Below, piece by piece: positions 17,996 through 26,647 of a DNA stretch of 56,630 bases. Under the pieces are notes generated by a model that saw only the letters and a list, made by a program, of their open reading frames with translations, was not told the origin of the DNA and made no database searches. The position numbers were made by a program, and so were the translations under genes. Every line of letters starts with the position of its first letter. Within the stretch, counting starts at the first letter, position 1. The DNA is from Gallionellaceae bacterium UBA6222 (GTDB lineage Bacteria; Pseudomonadota; Gammaproteobacteria; Burkholderiales; Gallionellaceae): positions 112,773 to 169,402 of the forward strand of contig DISA01000057.1 in assembly GCA_002421915.1 (NCBI GenBank), in the 5' to 3' direction.

Positions 17996-18023
17996 TTGAC
18001 AAATTTCGACGCTCGCATAAAAT
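17996..18023 (+). promoter_or_regulatory. Sigma-70 promoter of tRNA-Lys
   Basis: A perfect TTGACA at 17996-18001 and TAAAAT at 18018-18023 with a 16-base spacer, followed by a GC-rich discriminator (GCGCGCC). The tRNA begins about 14 bases downstream. A GC-rich discriminator is typical of stringently controlled stable-RNA promoters. Confidence 0.8.
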
Positions 18024-18036
18024 GCGCGCCTCTTCC

Positions 18037-18112
18037 GGGTCGTTAGCTCAGCTGGTAGAGCAGCGGACTCTTAATCCGTTTGTCGCAGGTTCGATCCCCG
18101 CACGACCCACCA
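18037..18112 (+). tRNA. tRNA-Lys (anticodon CTT)
   Basis: A 76-base cloverleaf beginning GGGTCGTTAGCTCAGCTGGT with encoded CCA. The acceptor stem GGGTCGT pairs with ACGACCC, the D stem is GCTC/GAGC, and the anticodon stem GCGGA/TCCGT encloses the loop CTCTTAA, giving anticodon CTT for lysine AAG. The T arm GCAGG-TTCGATC-CCCGC has one A-C mismatch in the stem. It is flanked by its own promoter and terminator. Confidence 0.95.
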
Positions 18113-18116
18113 ACTA

Positions 18117-18148
18117 AAAGCCTGCCTCGTTTTCGCTGCAGGCTTTTT
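18117..18148 (+). terminator. Intrinsic terminator after tRNA-Lys
   Basis: A stem AAAGCCTGC with GCAGGCTTT and a 12-base loop, followed by a T run, starting five bases after the tRNA. The A-rich left side could also end transcription from the minus strand (tatD-holB operon). Confidence 0.85.
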
Positions 18149-18239
18149 ACTTTCCCTAGAGAGTAATGGATGGAAGGGTGTGGTAGTAGCGTTTATTATT
18201 TGACATAATATACATTATGCGACGAATATAAAATAGCAT

Positions 18240-19010
18240 TTAGCCATTAGCGGCAAGGAATAGCCGCCTAAAATTGGCTGACGTAACACTTCCAACCTCT
18301 TCGATATCCATGTTGCGCAACTTGGCAATTTCCTCCGCCACGTATTTGACGTACGCCGGCTGATTAGTCTTGCCTCGATAAGGAATGGGTGCGAGATACG
18401 GGGCGTCGGTCTCAATCAATATCCTGTCCAACGGAACCTGCCGCGCAACCTCCTTGACTGTGGCCGCACTCTTAAAGGTCACAATACCGGAAAATGAAAT
18501 ATAGAACCCGAGCTCGATGGCTGCCTGTGCAACTTCAAGGCTTTCGGTAAAACAGTGCATCACACCCCCTGCAACGCCGGCTCGTTCCTCTTGCATGATG
18601 CGCAGGGTATCTTCTGCAGCCGATCTGGTGTGAATGATAAGGGGCTTGCCACACTCAATGGCAGCTCTGATGTGGGTACGGAAACGATTGCGCTGCCACT
18701 CGAGATTACCGGTCAACCGGTAATAATCCAATCCAGTTTCACCGATTGCTATGACCTTGGAATGTTGCGCTAGGTGGACTATGTCTGTCTGGGTGGGTTC
18801 AACATCCAGCTCGTAATCAGGATGGATGCCCACCGATGCATACAAATTTTTATACTTATCGGCTAATTCAATAACCTGTAAAGCGCCGGGTATATCCACT
18901 GAAACGCATAAGGCATGCGAAACATTATTGGCACTCATATCAGTCAGAATGGTATCAATACCTTCTTTCAGGCCGGGGAAATTGAGGTGGCAGTGTGAAT
19001 CGATAAACAT
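18240..19010 (-). CDS. tatD: TatD-family metal-dependent hydrolase (DNase)
   Basis: 256 aa from the ATG at 19008-19010 (MFIDSHCHLNFPGL). Metal-binding motifs are DSHCHLNFPG at the start, GETGLDYYR, PLIIHTRSA, MHCFTESLE and LIETDAPYLAP near the end. The family are Mg-dependent exonucleases of the amidohydrolase superfamily. It follows holB by seven bases in the fatty-acid/DNA cluster. The pilZ gene that lies between holB and tatD in many proteobacteria is absent. Confidence 0.93.
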   Translation of the reverse strand: MFIDSHCHLNFPGLKEGIDTILTDMSANNVSHALCVSVDIPGALQVIELADKYKNLYASVGIHPDYELDVEPTQTDIVHLAQHSKVIAIGETGLDYYRLTGNLEWQRNRFRTHIRAAIECGKPLIIHTRSAAEDTLRIMQEERAGVAGGVMHCFTESLEVAQAAIELGFYISFSGIVTFKSAATVKEVARQVPLDRILIETDAPYLAPIPYRGKTNQPAYVKYVAEEIAKLRNMDIEEVGSVTSANFRRLFLAANG

Positions 19011-19017
19011 AAGTCGA

Positions 19018-20025
19018 TCAGGCTGCAAACAGTTGGCGGTAGGATAGCAATAGTGATTCTATAAAAAGTCTTTGATTTAATGGGTGATTTGCTGCGCGGC
19101 GCGCAACCAGAAGCTCTTTTTGGAAGCCCATCAAACTTGAAATCGAAGCGCTATCCGCCAATTTTAGGATTGTCGATGCGTGATCTGGGAAATATCGTAC
19201 AGATCCAGCCAATTTTATACTGGCCAAGTCGTGGCACCACTGCTGCAGACAGTGAATGATATGAACCGGCGCACTGCGTTGCAGATTATCGACCAGAGAC
19301 AATGGTTCCAGCCGGGAGGGTTGAGAAATGACATCAAGGAGAATTCTGCGCTCTTCTGCCCCCTCCCCAGATTCCGCCCATGACAACGCTTGGAGGGGCG
19401 CGAATCCCGTTTGTGCCAGCGCCTGTTCTGGATCGTGTATACCTTGTTCGGTCAACCAAGTTACACCTGCCACGCGGGTTGGTGTTGGTAGGCTGATGCT
19501 CTGGCAACGACTAAGAATAGTCGGTAAGAGCTGTTGCGGCTTGTGTGCAACCAGTAAGAATAAGAGATTGGCTGTCGGCTCCTCCAGAGTTTTGAGCAAT
19601 GAGTTGGCAGCATTGTTGTTCATTGCCTCTGCCGGGTGAATCAGAACAATGCGGTAGCCACCGCAGTGGGAAGACAGGTTGGAAAAAAGCGCCAAGTCCC
19701 GAATCTGGTCCACCGATATTTCACGGGAAGGCTTTTTACCGCCTGCTTTAACTTCCCCCTCGTCCTCAAGATTCAGTACATCGGGCTGAATAAATCGAAA
19801 ATCTGGGTGGCTGTCCTGTTCGAACCAACGGCAAGAGTTACACGTCCCGCAGGCTGCGCCATCGACTCCGGTCTTTTCGCATAACAGAGAACGGGCAAAA
19901 TTTAGCGCCAAATCCAGCTTTCCGATTCCTTGGACACCCTTCAGCAACAAGGCGTGCGGCAAGCGCTTGCGTAACCCCTGTAGCGCTTGCCATGATGTTA
20001 ACTGCCATGGATATAGTTGAATCAT
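19018..20025 (-). CDS. holB: DNA polymerase III delta' subunit
   Basis: 335 aa from the ATG at 20023-20025 (MIQLYPWQLTSWQALQGLRK), close to the 334 aa of E. coli. A P-loop-like LLKGVQGIGKLDLAL, the zinc module CGTCNSCRWFEQDSHPDFRF and the SRC motif (LPTILSRCQSISLP) identify the clamp-loader delta' subunit. It opens and loads the beta clamp with HolA and DnaX. One base separates it from the tmk stop, so the two genes are translated together. Confidence 0.93.
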   Translation of the reverse strand: MIQLYPWQLTSWQALQGLRKRLPHALLLKGVQGIGKLDLALNFARSLLCEKTGVDGAACGTCNSCRWFEQDSHPDFRFIQPDVLNLEDEGEVKAGGKKPSREISVDQIRDLALFSNLSSHCGGYRIVLIHPAEAMNNNAANSLLKTLEEPTANLLFLLVAHKPQQLLPTILSRCQSISLPTPTRVAGVTWLTEQGIHDPEQALAQTGFAPLQALSWAESGEGAEERRILLDVISQPSRLEPLSLVDNLQRSAPVHIIHCLQQWCHDLASIKLAGSVRYFPDHASTILKLADSASISSLMGFQKELLVARRAANHPLNQRLFIESLLLSYRQLFAA

Positions 20026-20026
20026 A

Positions 20027-20635
20027 TCATAGTATTGAGATAATTCTTGAAAGTTCTTGCTGAACTTCGTGAATGGTGTTTTCTGCACGGATGACGTAAA
20101 AACGATGTGGCACTCTTGCAGCTTGATCCAAATAAGCTTGACGGACGCGCTGAAAGAATTCTCCTTGCTCTTGCTCAAAACGATCCAAATTGGGACTGTT
20201 GGCCAACCGACGGCGCGCCACCTCGATCGGAATATCGAACAGCAAAGTGAGATCAGGCTGCAATTCACCCTGAACCCACTGTTCAAGCTGTTCCAGTTTG
20301 GCGATAGATACGCCCCTGCCACCGCCTTGATAGGCGAAACTGGCATCGCTGAAACGGTCTGAAATTACCCAAATACCGCGCTGCAGGGCGGGGCGGATCA
20401 CTTGTTCAATATGTTCGCGCCGTGCCGCAAACATTAGCATCGCCTCAGTTTCGGCGTGCATGGGTTCGTGCAGCAGGATCTCCCGTAATTTCTCGCCGAG
20501 TGGAGTGCCGCCGGGTTCGCGCGTCAGCAACAGATCGATGCCGCGCTGGCGCAAGGCGTCCGTGAACCACGCAAGATGGGTGCTCTTCCCTGCCCCATCT
20601 ACGCCTTCAAAAGTAATAAATTTCGCCTTGCTCAT
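20027..20635 (-). CDS. tmk: Thymidylate kinase
   Basis: 202 aa. The P-loop FEGVDGAGKSTH, the DRX-type motif TREPGGTPLGEKLRE and the LID region (NSPNLDRFEQEQGEFFQRVR) are complete. It phosphorylates dTMP to dTDP. The start overlaps the stop of mltG (ATGA-type), and holB follows directly; mltG-tmk-holB is the normal order. Confidence 0.95.
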   Translation of the reverse strand: MSKAKFITFEGVDGAGKSTHLAWFTDALRQRGIDLLLTREPGGTPLGEKLREILLHEPMHAETEAMLMFAARREHIEQVIRPALQRGIWVISDRFSDASFAYQGGGRGVSIAKLEQLEQWVQGELQPDLTLLFDIPIEVARRRLANSPNLDRFEQEQGEFFQRVRQAYLDQAARVPHRFYVIRAENTIHEVQQELSRIISIL

Positions 20636-21621
20636 TTCAGCTGATATCGATTGACTGCCGTATTGTGTTCAGACAGAGAGTTTGAAAAATGGGAGCTGCC
20701 ATCCCCCTTCGCCACGAAATATAGCGCCTTGCTCTGTGCCGGGTGGGTTACTGCTTGCAAAGACTCCAATCCAGGCAGGGATATTGGCGTTGGGGGCAGA
20801 CCGTTCCGAGTGTAGGTATTGTACGGGGTATCGGCAGTCAGATCGCGTCGGCGCAAATTACCGTCAAACCGCTCACCAATTCCGTAGATGACTGTTGGGT
20901 CGGTTTGCAAGCGCATCCCGATTTTCAAGCGATTAATGAAAACTGCAGCAATCATGGCGCGGTCTTCCCCCCGCCCAGTTTCTTTCTCAATGATCGAAGC
21001 CAGAATTAGTGCTTGGTAGGGGGTGGCGAGAGGGAGGTCAGTATCACGCTGTTCCCATGCTTGGGCAAGGTGTTGCTGCATGAGCTGGTAGGCGCGTTGT
21101 AATACACGCAAGTCACTGCTTCCGCTAGAAAAATTATAAGTATCTGGAAAGAAAAGTCCTTCCGCTACACTCTCAATTGCACCGATGCGTTTCAATAACT
21201 CTTGCTCGGACAGGTTCACGCTGTCATGCCCCAATTTGGGATGTGTGTTCAATAACGCACGCAATTCCTGAAATGTTATTCCTTCGATGACAGTCAACTG
21301 ACTTTGCTCGGAACGACCTGAGCTGATCATATCCAGCAATTCAAGACGGGAAAGTGGCTTGCCCAATTGGTAGTTTCCGAACTTGATCTGCCGTGTCTTG
21401 CCGAGCAGTCTGGCAAGCAATACAAACGAGGAGTCGTCCGCGAGGGCACCTGCCTGCTTCATCTGAATGGCGGCACTTTTCAAGCTACTTCCCGGTTTGA
21501 GTGAAAATTCGAGCGGTGTTCGCGGTAACTGTATCGGTGAATAGGCAAAATCGAGCACAATACCCGCCAATACGAGCATGGCAAGCGCGAGTCCAATGAT
21601 AAGTTTCGAGCTACACTTCAT
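20632..21621 (-). CDS. mltG: Endolytic murein transglycosylase MltG (YceG)
   Basis: 329 aa from the ATG at 21619-21621. One N-terminal membrane anchor (about 6-26) precedes a LysM-like region and the YceG catalytic domain with LILASIIEKETGRGEDRAMI, where Glu212 matches the catalytic glutamate of the family, and the closing TPYNTYTRNGLPPTPISLPG. It cleaves nascent glycan strands and so sets their length. The start lies 11 bases inside pabC. Confidence 0.93.
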   Translation of the reverse strand: MKCSSKLIIGLALAMLVLAGIVLDFAYSPIQLPRTPLEFSLKPGSSLKSAAIQMKQAGALADDSSFVLLARLLGKTRQIKFGNYQLGKPLSRLELLDMISSGRSEQSQLTVIEGITFQELRALLNTHPKLGHDSVNLSEQELLKRIGAIESVAEGLFFPDTYNFSSGSSDLRVLQRAYQLMQQHLAQAWEQRDTDLPLATPYQALILASIIEKETGRGEDRAMIAAVFINRLKIGMRLQTDPTVIYGIGERFDGNLRRRDLTADTPYNTYTRNGLPPTPISLPGLESLQAVTHPAQSKALYFVAKGDGSSHFSNSLSEHNTAVNRYQLK

Positions 21622-22429
21622 CTTTATCCAGCCAATTCCGAATCCGCGTGGCAACGGGATGTTCGGTGCGAAGATATCCGGGAAATTCCCGGATCGACCA
21701 TAATCCGAACAAGCTATTCACCAGAAAGACTTCTTCTGCGGCAAGCAAGTCTGTAATCTGCAAGCGCCTGATTTTGCACTCGGTGGCATGCTGATCCGCC
21801 CAGTCCAGTACACGTTCCCGTTGCACGCCGGCCACCCCGCACAAACTCAATTCGGGGGTGTGGAGAGTTCCGTGGCGCACAAGAAAAAGGTTCGATCGTG
21901 TTCCGCCAATCACTGCCCTATCTTCGTCTTCAAGCAAACCTTCGTGTAGCCCAGCCTTATGGCATTCTGAGGCGGCCAATACATTTTCAAGACGGTTGAG
22001 GTGCTTGATTCCAGCCAAGGCGGACTGATGCCCCAGTTTTATGCTGCAAACTTGGGTCTGGATGCCTGCAACATAGAGTTCCGCCGGATACTGTGGGAGA
22101 GGCTGACAATTGACGACCCGAGTGTGGCTGCCGGTCATAGGTGCGGCATAGCCGCGTTTGCCGCAGCCGCGGGTAATGATGATCTTTGCGACCGCCTCCG
22201 CCCGGTTTGCGGACAACTGACAGATTTCATCCAGGAGAATATCTTGGTCAGGGCAATCGAGAACCATGGCGTTGCAGTCATGCCGCAACTTCGCAAAGTG
22301 ACGCTGCCAGTTCAGTGGCTTGCCTTGGCGTACGCGCAGGGTACGGAATACGCCATCACCATATGACAGGCCACGGTCTTCGGTATGTATGCAGTTGCTT
22401 GGCAGTCCGTTGACCAGCATCGCGGTCAT
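21611..22429 (-). CDS. pabC: Aminodeoxychorismate lyase
   Basis: 272 aa, a fold-type IV PLP enzyme. The N-terminal NGLPSNCIHTEDRGLSYGDG motif, the PLP lysine Lys142 in LAGIKHLNRLENVLA and the C-terminal CGVAGVQRERVLD are characteristic. It converts aminodeoxychorismate to p-aminobenzoate and pyruvate for folate synthesis. It sits three bases after fabF in the classic fabF-pabC-mltG-tmk order. Confidence 0.92.
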   Translation of the reverse strand: MTAMLVNGLPSNCIHTEDRGLSYGDGVFRTLRVRQGKPLNWQRHFAKLRHDCNAMVLDCPDQDILLDEICQLSANRAEAVAKIIITRGCGKRGYAAPMTGSHTRVVNCQPLPQYPAELYVAGIQTQVCSIKLGHQSALAGIKHLNRLENVLAASECHKAGLHEGLLEDEDRAVIGGTRSNLFLVRHGTLHTPELSLCGVAGVQRERVLDWADQHATECKIRRLQITDLLAAEEVFLVNSLFGLWSIREFPGYLRTEHPVATRIRNWLDKDEV

Positions 22430-22432
22430 GTA

Positions 22433-23665
22433 TCAAATTTTGCGAAACACCAGCGTACCGTTCGTCCCACCGAACCCGAAGTTGTTATTCATGGCCACGT
22501 CGATATTCATTCTCCTCGCCGTGTTTGCACAGTAATCGAGGTCGCAGTCCGGATCTTGTTCAAAGATATTGATGGTCGGCGGTGATATCTGATGATGCAG
22601 GGCAAGTACACAGAACAGGGATTCAACGCCGCCAGCGCCTCCCAGCAGATGGCCAATCATTGATTTTGTCGAATTTACCACCAGCTCTTTCGTGTGCTCA
22701 CCAAAAGCGGCCTTGATCGCGTCGGTCTCATTCTTGTCACCAAGCGGCGTTGAAGTACCGTGGGCATTGATGTATTGAACATCTGAAGGTGATAATCCCG
22801 CATCACACAGCGCATTAAGCATGCTGCGTTTTGGCCCGTCCATACTGGGTGCTGTAATGTGGTAGGCATCGGCGCTCATCCCATAACCTGCAAGCTCGGC
22901 GTATATTTTCGCGCCACGCGCTTTGGCATGTTCATATTCCTCAAGTACCAGCACACCCGCCCCTTCACCCAGCACGAAACCGTCGCGTTCCTTATCCCAC
23001 GGACGACTGGCTGTTGCAGGATCATCATTGCGGGTGGACAGCGCACGTGACGCGGCAAACCCGCCAATGGCCAAAGGAGAAACGGAAGACTCTGCGCCAC
23101 CCGCCACCATCACATCGGCATCCCCGTACTGGATCATGCGCATAGCTTCGCCAATGCTGTGGGTCCCGGTCGAACACGCCGATACCACCGCAAAGTTCGG
23201 GCCTTTCAGGCCATAAATTATCGAGAGATTGCCGGAAATCATATTGATGATGGTGCCGGCAATGAAGAATGGGGAAATTTTGCGCGGTCCTCCGGCAAGA
23301 TAATCATTCTGGGTTTCCTCGATGGAAGGCAATCCTCCGATTCCGGACCCAATGCAAACACCGATGCGTTCAGCATTCGCTTCAGTGACTTCCAGCCCGG
23401 AATCCTTGAATGCCTCGATGCCGGCGGCCAAGCCGAGATGCACGAACCGGTCCATGCGTCTCGCATCCTTGGCGGGGATATATTGGGTGGCGTCGAAGTC
23501 TTTGACTTCACCGGCGATCTGACAGGCAAATGCCGATGCATCGAAATGAGTGATACGACCGATACCGGACTTCCCGGCAACGATACCCTTCCACGTTGCC
23601 GCCACACCAACTCCGACTGGTGTAACGGCCCCAAGGCCGGTTACCACGACTCTACGTTTAGTCAA
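22433..23665 (-). CDS. fabF: 3-oxoacyl-ACP synthase II
   Basis: 410 aa. The condensing-enzyme triad is visible: Cys164 in VVSACSTGTHSIG, His in INAHGTSTPLGD and His in STKSMIGHLLGGAGG. Start MTKRRVVVTGLGAVTPVGVG. It elongates acyl-ACP with malonyl-ACP and is the enzyme for palmitoleate to vaccenate. acpP lies 34 bases upstream on the same strand. Confidence 0.96.
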   Translation of the reverse strand: MTKRRVVVTGLGAVTPVGVGVAATWKGIVAGKSGIGRITHFDASAFACQIAGEVKDFDATQYIPAKDARRMDRFVHLGLAAGIEAFKDSGLEVTEANAERIGVCIGSGIGGLPSIEETQNDYLAGGPRKISPFFIAGTIINMISGNLSIIYGLKGPNFAVVSACSTGTHSIGEAMRMIQYGDADVMVAGGAESSVSPLAIGGFAASRALSTRNDDPATASRPWDKERDGFVLGEGAGVLVLEEYEHAKARGAKIYAELAGYGMSADAYHITAPSMDGPKRSMLNALCDAGLSPSDVQYINAHGTSTPLGDKNETDAIKAAFGEHTKELVVNSTKSMIGHLLGGAGGVESLFCVLALHHQISPPTINIFEQDPDCDLDYCANTARRMNIDVAMNNNFGFGGTNGTLVFRKI

Positions 23666-23699
23666 ACTGGACTCCGATGTTCATGAAAATTCTACCAAA

Positions 23700-23936
23700 T
23701 TACTTGGAATGCGTATTTACATAATCCAGAGCTTGCTGGACGGTCGTAATTTTTTCCGCATCTTCATCAGGAATTTCAACTCCGAACTCTTCTTCCAGCG
23801 CCATCACCAGTTCCACCGTATCCAGGGAATCTGCACCCAGGTCATTCACGAACGAGGATTCGTTTTTTACTTCTGACTCGTTCACACCCAATTGCTCTGC
23901 GACGATCTTCTTGACACGTTGTTCGTTGTTGGACAT
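23700..23936 (-). CDS. acpP: Acyl carrier protein
   Basis: 78 aa, acidic, with the phosphopantetheine site GADSLDTVELVM (Ser37). A GGGAGTC ribosome-binding site precedes the ATG. It is the central acyl carrier of fatty-acid synthesis. The gaps on both sides (74 bases to fabG, 34 to fabF) leave room for the extra acpP promoter or processing site often found here. Confidence 0.97.
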   Translation of the reverse strand: MSNNEQRVKKIVAEQLGVNESEVKNESSFVNDLGADSLDTVELVMALEEEFGVEIPDEDAEKITTVQQALDYVNTHSK

Positions 23937-24010
23937 TGCATGACTCCCTTAAAGTTAAAGTTCAAAAAGCGCGGGCATTCTACCAAATTCGCACCGAATT
24001 CAAAACCACC

Positions 24011-24754
24011 CTATTCCATATACATTCCGCCATTCACGTGCAGGGTCACGCCCGTGATGTAGGCCGCACCCGGGCCCGCCAGGAAAGCCACCGCTGCCGC
24101 AACATCCGCAGGCAATCCCAACCGCCTCAAGGGGACATGCTCCACCAGTTTGGCACGCTGTTCCTCACCCAGTGCCAGCGTCATATCGGTATCGATGAAA
24201 CCGGGTGCAACACAGTTTACTGTGATATTGCGGCTGCCAATCTCTTGTGCCAGAGACTTGGAAAAGCCGGCCATACCGGCCTTGGAGGCGGCATAGTTGG
24301 CTTGTCCGGGATTTCCCATACTGCCAACCACGGAAGAAATGTTGATGATACGCCCCGCTCTGGCTTTCATCATCCCGCGCAGCACGGTGCGGGAAAGACG
24401 AAAAACCGACTTGAGGTTGGTCGCCAGCACATCATCCCACTCTTCGTCGGTCATGCGAGCGAGCAAATTGTCTTTGGTGATGCCGGCATTGTTCACCAGA
24501 ATTGCCACCTCGCCGAATTGCGCGCGAAGAGCGACAAGCCCTTGTTCGATTTGCACCGGATCATTAACGTCAAGTATCAGCCCCCACCCGGATACACCGG
24601 CTTGGGTCAGGTAATCACTGATGGCTTGCGCACCCTTTTCAGTGGTCGCGGTACCGATGACGGTGGCCCCCTGCTTGCCAAGTTCAAGTGCAATCGCCTG
24701 ACCGATCCCGCGTGAAGCGCCGGTGACCAATGCGGTTTTTCCATGCAGTGCCAT
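24011..24754 (-). CDS. fabG: 3-oxoacyl-ACP reductase
   Basis: 247 aa short-chain dehydrogenase. The NADPH site TGASRGIGQAIALELG, NNAGITKDNLL, the catalytic Ser in NISSVVGSMGNPGQ and the YAASKAGMAGF motif are all in place. It reduces 3-oxoacyl-ACP. The gene follows fabD by 13 bases. Confidence 0.96.
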   Translation of the reverse strand: MALHGKTALVTGASRGIGQAIALELGKQGATVIGTATTEKGAQAISDYLTQAGVSGWGLILDVNDPVQIEQGLVALRAQFGEVAILVNNAGITKDNLLARMTDEEWDDVLATNLKSVFRLSRTVLRGMMKARAGRIINISSVVGSMGNPGQANYAASKAGMAGFSKSLAQEIGSRNITVNCVAPGFIDTDMTLALGEEQRAKLVEHVPLRRLGLPADVAAAVAFLAGPGAAYITGVTLHVNGGMYME

Positions 24755-24767
24755 TTGCCTCTCCTCT

Positions 24768-25700
24768 TTAAGCCAGTGCGGCCAGTGCGGCTTTCAAGGC
24801 ACCGCCATCATTGATCGCCAACGCCTGCTGGGTGGTGTCGATGCGTTTGTTCAAACCGGCCAGCACTTTCCCGGGCGCACATTCGGCATTATGTGTCATT
24901 CCCAGCCGGCCGAAGAGCTGGATAGTCTCGACCCAGCGCACCGGCGAAAACAGCTGGCGCACCAGCGCATCCTTGATGGAGGCAGCATCGCTATGCGTAG
25001 CGACATCCGCGTTATGTACAACCGGAATAGATGGTGTATGAACCGCCACCTCCTCCAGATGGGAGCGCAATTTTTCTGCAGCTCCTCGCAGCAGACTGCA
25101 ATGGGACGGCACACTCATCGGCAACATCAAGGCGCGTTTGGCGCCCTTGGCTTTGGCGATGGCCATACCGCGCTCTACAGCAGCACGATCACCGGCAATC
25201 ACCACTTGCCCCGGTGAATTGTAATTTACCGCTTCCAGCACTTCGCCTTGCGCACCTTCGGCACATGCGGCACGCACCACATCGTCCTCTAGCCCGAGGA
25301 TAGCAGCGATACCGCCCTTGCCTTCTGGTACGGCTTCCTGCATACACTGGGCGCGGTAACGAACCAAAGGCAATGCATCGGCAAAGCTCAACGCACCCGC
25401 AGCGACCAGTGCAGTGTATTCCCCCAGACTGTGTCCGGCCATGATGGCTGGCCGTGCTCCATGCTGGGACAACCAGGCACGGTAAACTGCCACACCGGCG
25501 GTCAGCATGAGCGGTTGCGTGTTCACCGTAGCATTCAAATCGGCATCGGTGCCGATCGTGACCAGTTGCCACATATCCTGTTTCAGCACATCAGAAGCTT
25601 CAGTAAAAGTATCTCGCACTGCACCAAACTCGGCATAGCCGTCCATCATGCCTTGCGACTGCGAACCCTGACCGGGGAAAACGAAAGCGAATCGTGTCAT
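24768..25700 (-). CDS. fabD: Malonyl-CoA:ACP transacylase
   Basis: 310 aa. FVFPGQGSQSQGMM at the start and the catalytic GHSLGEYTALVAAG (Ser91) are diagnostic; the substrate arginine and histidine regions (VRYRAQCMQEAVP; MSVPSHCSLL) are present. It loads malonyl groups onto ACP. Eight bases separate it from fabH. Confidence 0.96.
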   Translation of the reverse strand: MTRFAFVFPGQGSQSQGMMDGYAEFGAVRDTFTEASDVLKQDMWQLVTIGTDADLNATVNTQPLMLTAGVAVYRAWLSQHGARPAIMAGHSLGEYTALVAAGALSFADALPLVRYRAQCMQEAVPEGKGGIAAILGLEDDVVRAACAEGAQGEVLEAVNYNSPGQVVIAGDRAAVERGMAIAKAKGAKRALMLPMSVPSHCSLLRGAAEKLRSHLEEVAVHTPSIPVVHNADVATHSDAASIKDALVRQLFSPVRWVETIQLFGRLGMTHNAECAPGKVLAGLNKRIDTTQQALAINDGGALKAALAALA

Positions 25701-25708
25701 GTCTCAAC

Positions 25709-26638
25709 CTACCAATTAATAAGCGCGGCGCCCCAGGTAAAACCACCACCTATGGCCTCAATCAGAACCTTTTGTCCCGGTTTGATCCGGCCATCGCGCA
25801 CTGCGGTGTCCAAAGCAAGCGGAATTGAAGCTGCCGATGTATTGCCGTGTTTGGCGACAGTCACGACCACATGCTCCATTCCCAGCCCGAGTTTTTTGGC
25901 TGTGGCTTCAATGATGCGAATATTGGCTTGATGGGGTACCAGCCAATCGATATCAGTGCCAACCAGTTTCTGGTCTTCCAGTAATTCATCAACAACATCA
26001 GCCAGCACATTGACTGCAAATTTGAATACCGCTTTACCATCCATGTTGATCAAGGGGTTCGCCGTCAACATATTGCGGTATGAACCGTCGGCGTGAAGTT
26101 TAGCGGCAATGATTCCTGGCTGCCCCGAAGCACGCAAAATGACAGCACCTGCCCCATCTCCGAACAGTACACAGGTGGCGCGATCTTTCCAGTCAAGCAT
26201 GCGAGACAGTACTTCAGTCCCCACAACCAGTACCGTGCGCGCCTGCCCACCCCGGATATATAGATCAGCCGTATTCAGGGCAAAGACAAAACCCCCGCAA
26301 ACTGCTTGCATATCGAAGGCCGCACACCCATTTTTAATTCCGAGCTTATCCTGCAAAATGCAGGCTGTGCCGGGGAATGGCATATCCGGCGAGGTGGTGG
26401 CGACAACAATCAGGTCGATTTCGCCCGCACTGATATCCGCCGCCTCGATCGCCTTGCGGCTGGCATGAAGTGCCAGATCACTGGCCATTTCGCCTTCAGC
26501 CGCAAAGTGGCGCTCCTCAATTCCGCTACGGGACACAATCCAGTCATGCGAAGTCTCGACAATCTTTTCGAGATCATAATTGGTCAGGGTTTTTGCAGGC
26601 AGATAGCTTCCGGTACCGATAATTCTGGAGTAAATCAA
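25709..26638 (-). CDS. fabH: 3-oxoacyl-ACP synthase III
   Basis: 309 aa. The catalytic Cys114 (DMQAVCGGFVFAL), His (LVPHQANIRIIEA) and Asn (VAKHGNTSAASIPLA) match FabH. It starts fatty-acid synthesis by condensing acetyl-CoA with malonyl-ACP. Located between plsX and fabD, as in most proteobacteria. Confidence 0.96.
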   Translation of the reverse strand: MIYSRIIGTGSYLPAKTLTNYDLEKIVETSHDWIVSRSGIEERHFAAEGEMASDLALHASRKAIEAADISAGEIDLIVVATTSPDMPFPGTACILQDKLGIKNGCAAFDMQAVCGGFVFALNTADLYIRGGQARTVLVVGTEVLSRMLDWKDRATCVLFGDGAGAVILRASGQPGIIAAKLHADGSYRNMLTANPLINMDGKAVFKFAVNVLADVVDELLEDQKLVGTDIDWLVPHQANIRIIEATAKKLGLGMEHVVVTVAKHGNTSAASIPLALDTAVRDGRIKPGQKVLIEAIGGGFTWGAALINW

Positions 26639-26647
26639 AGTGCTCTC

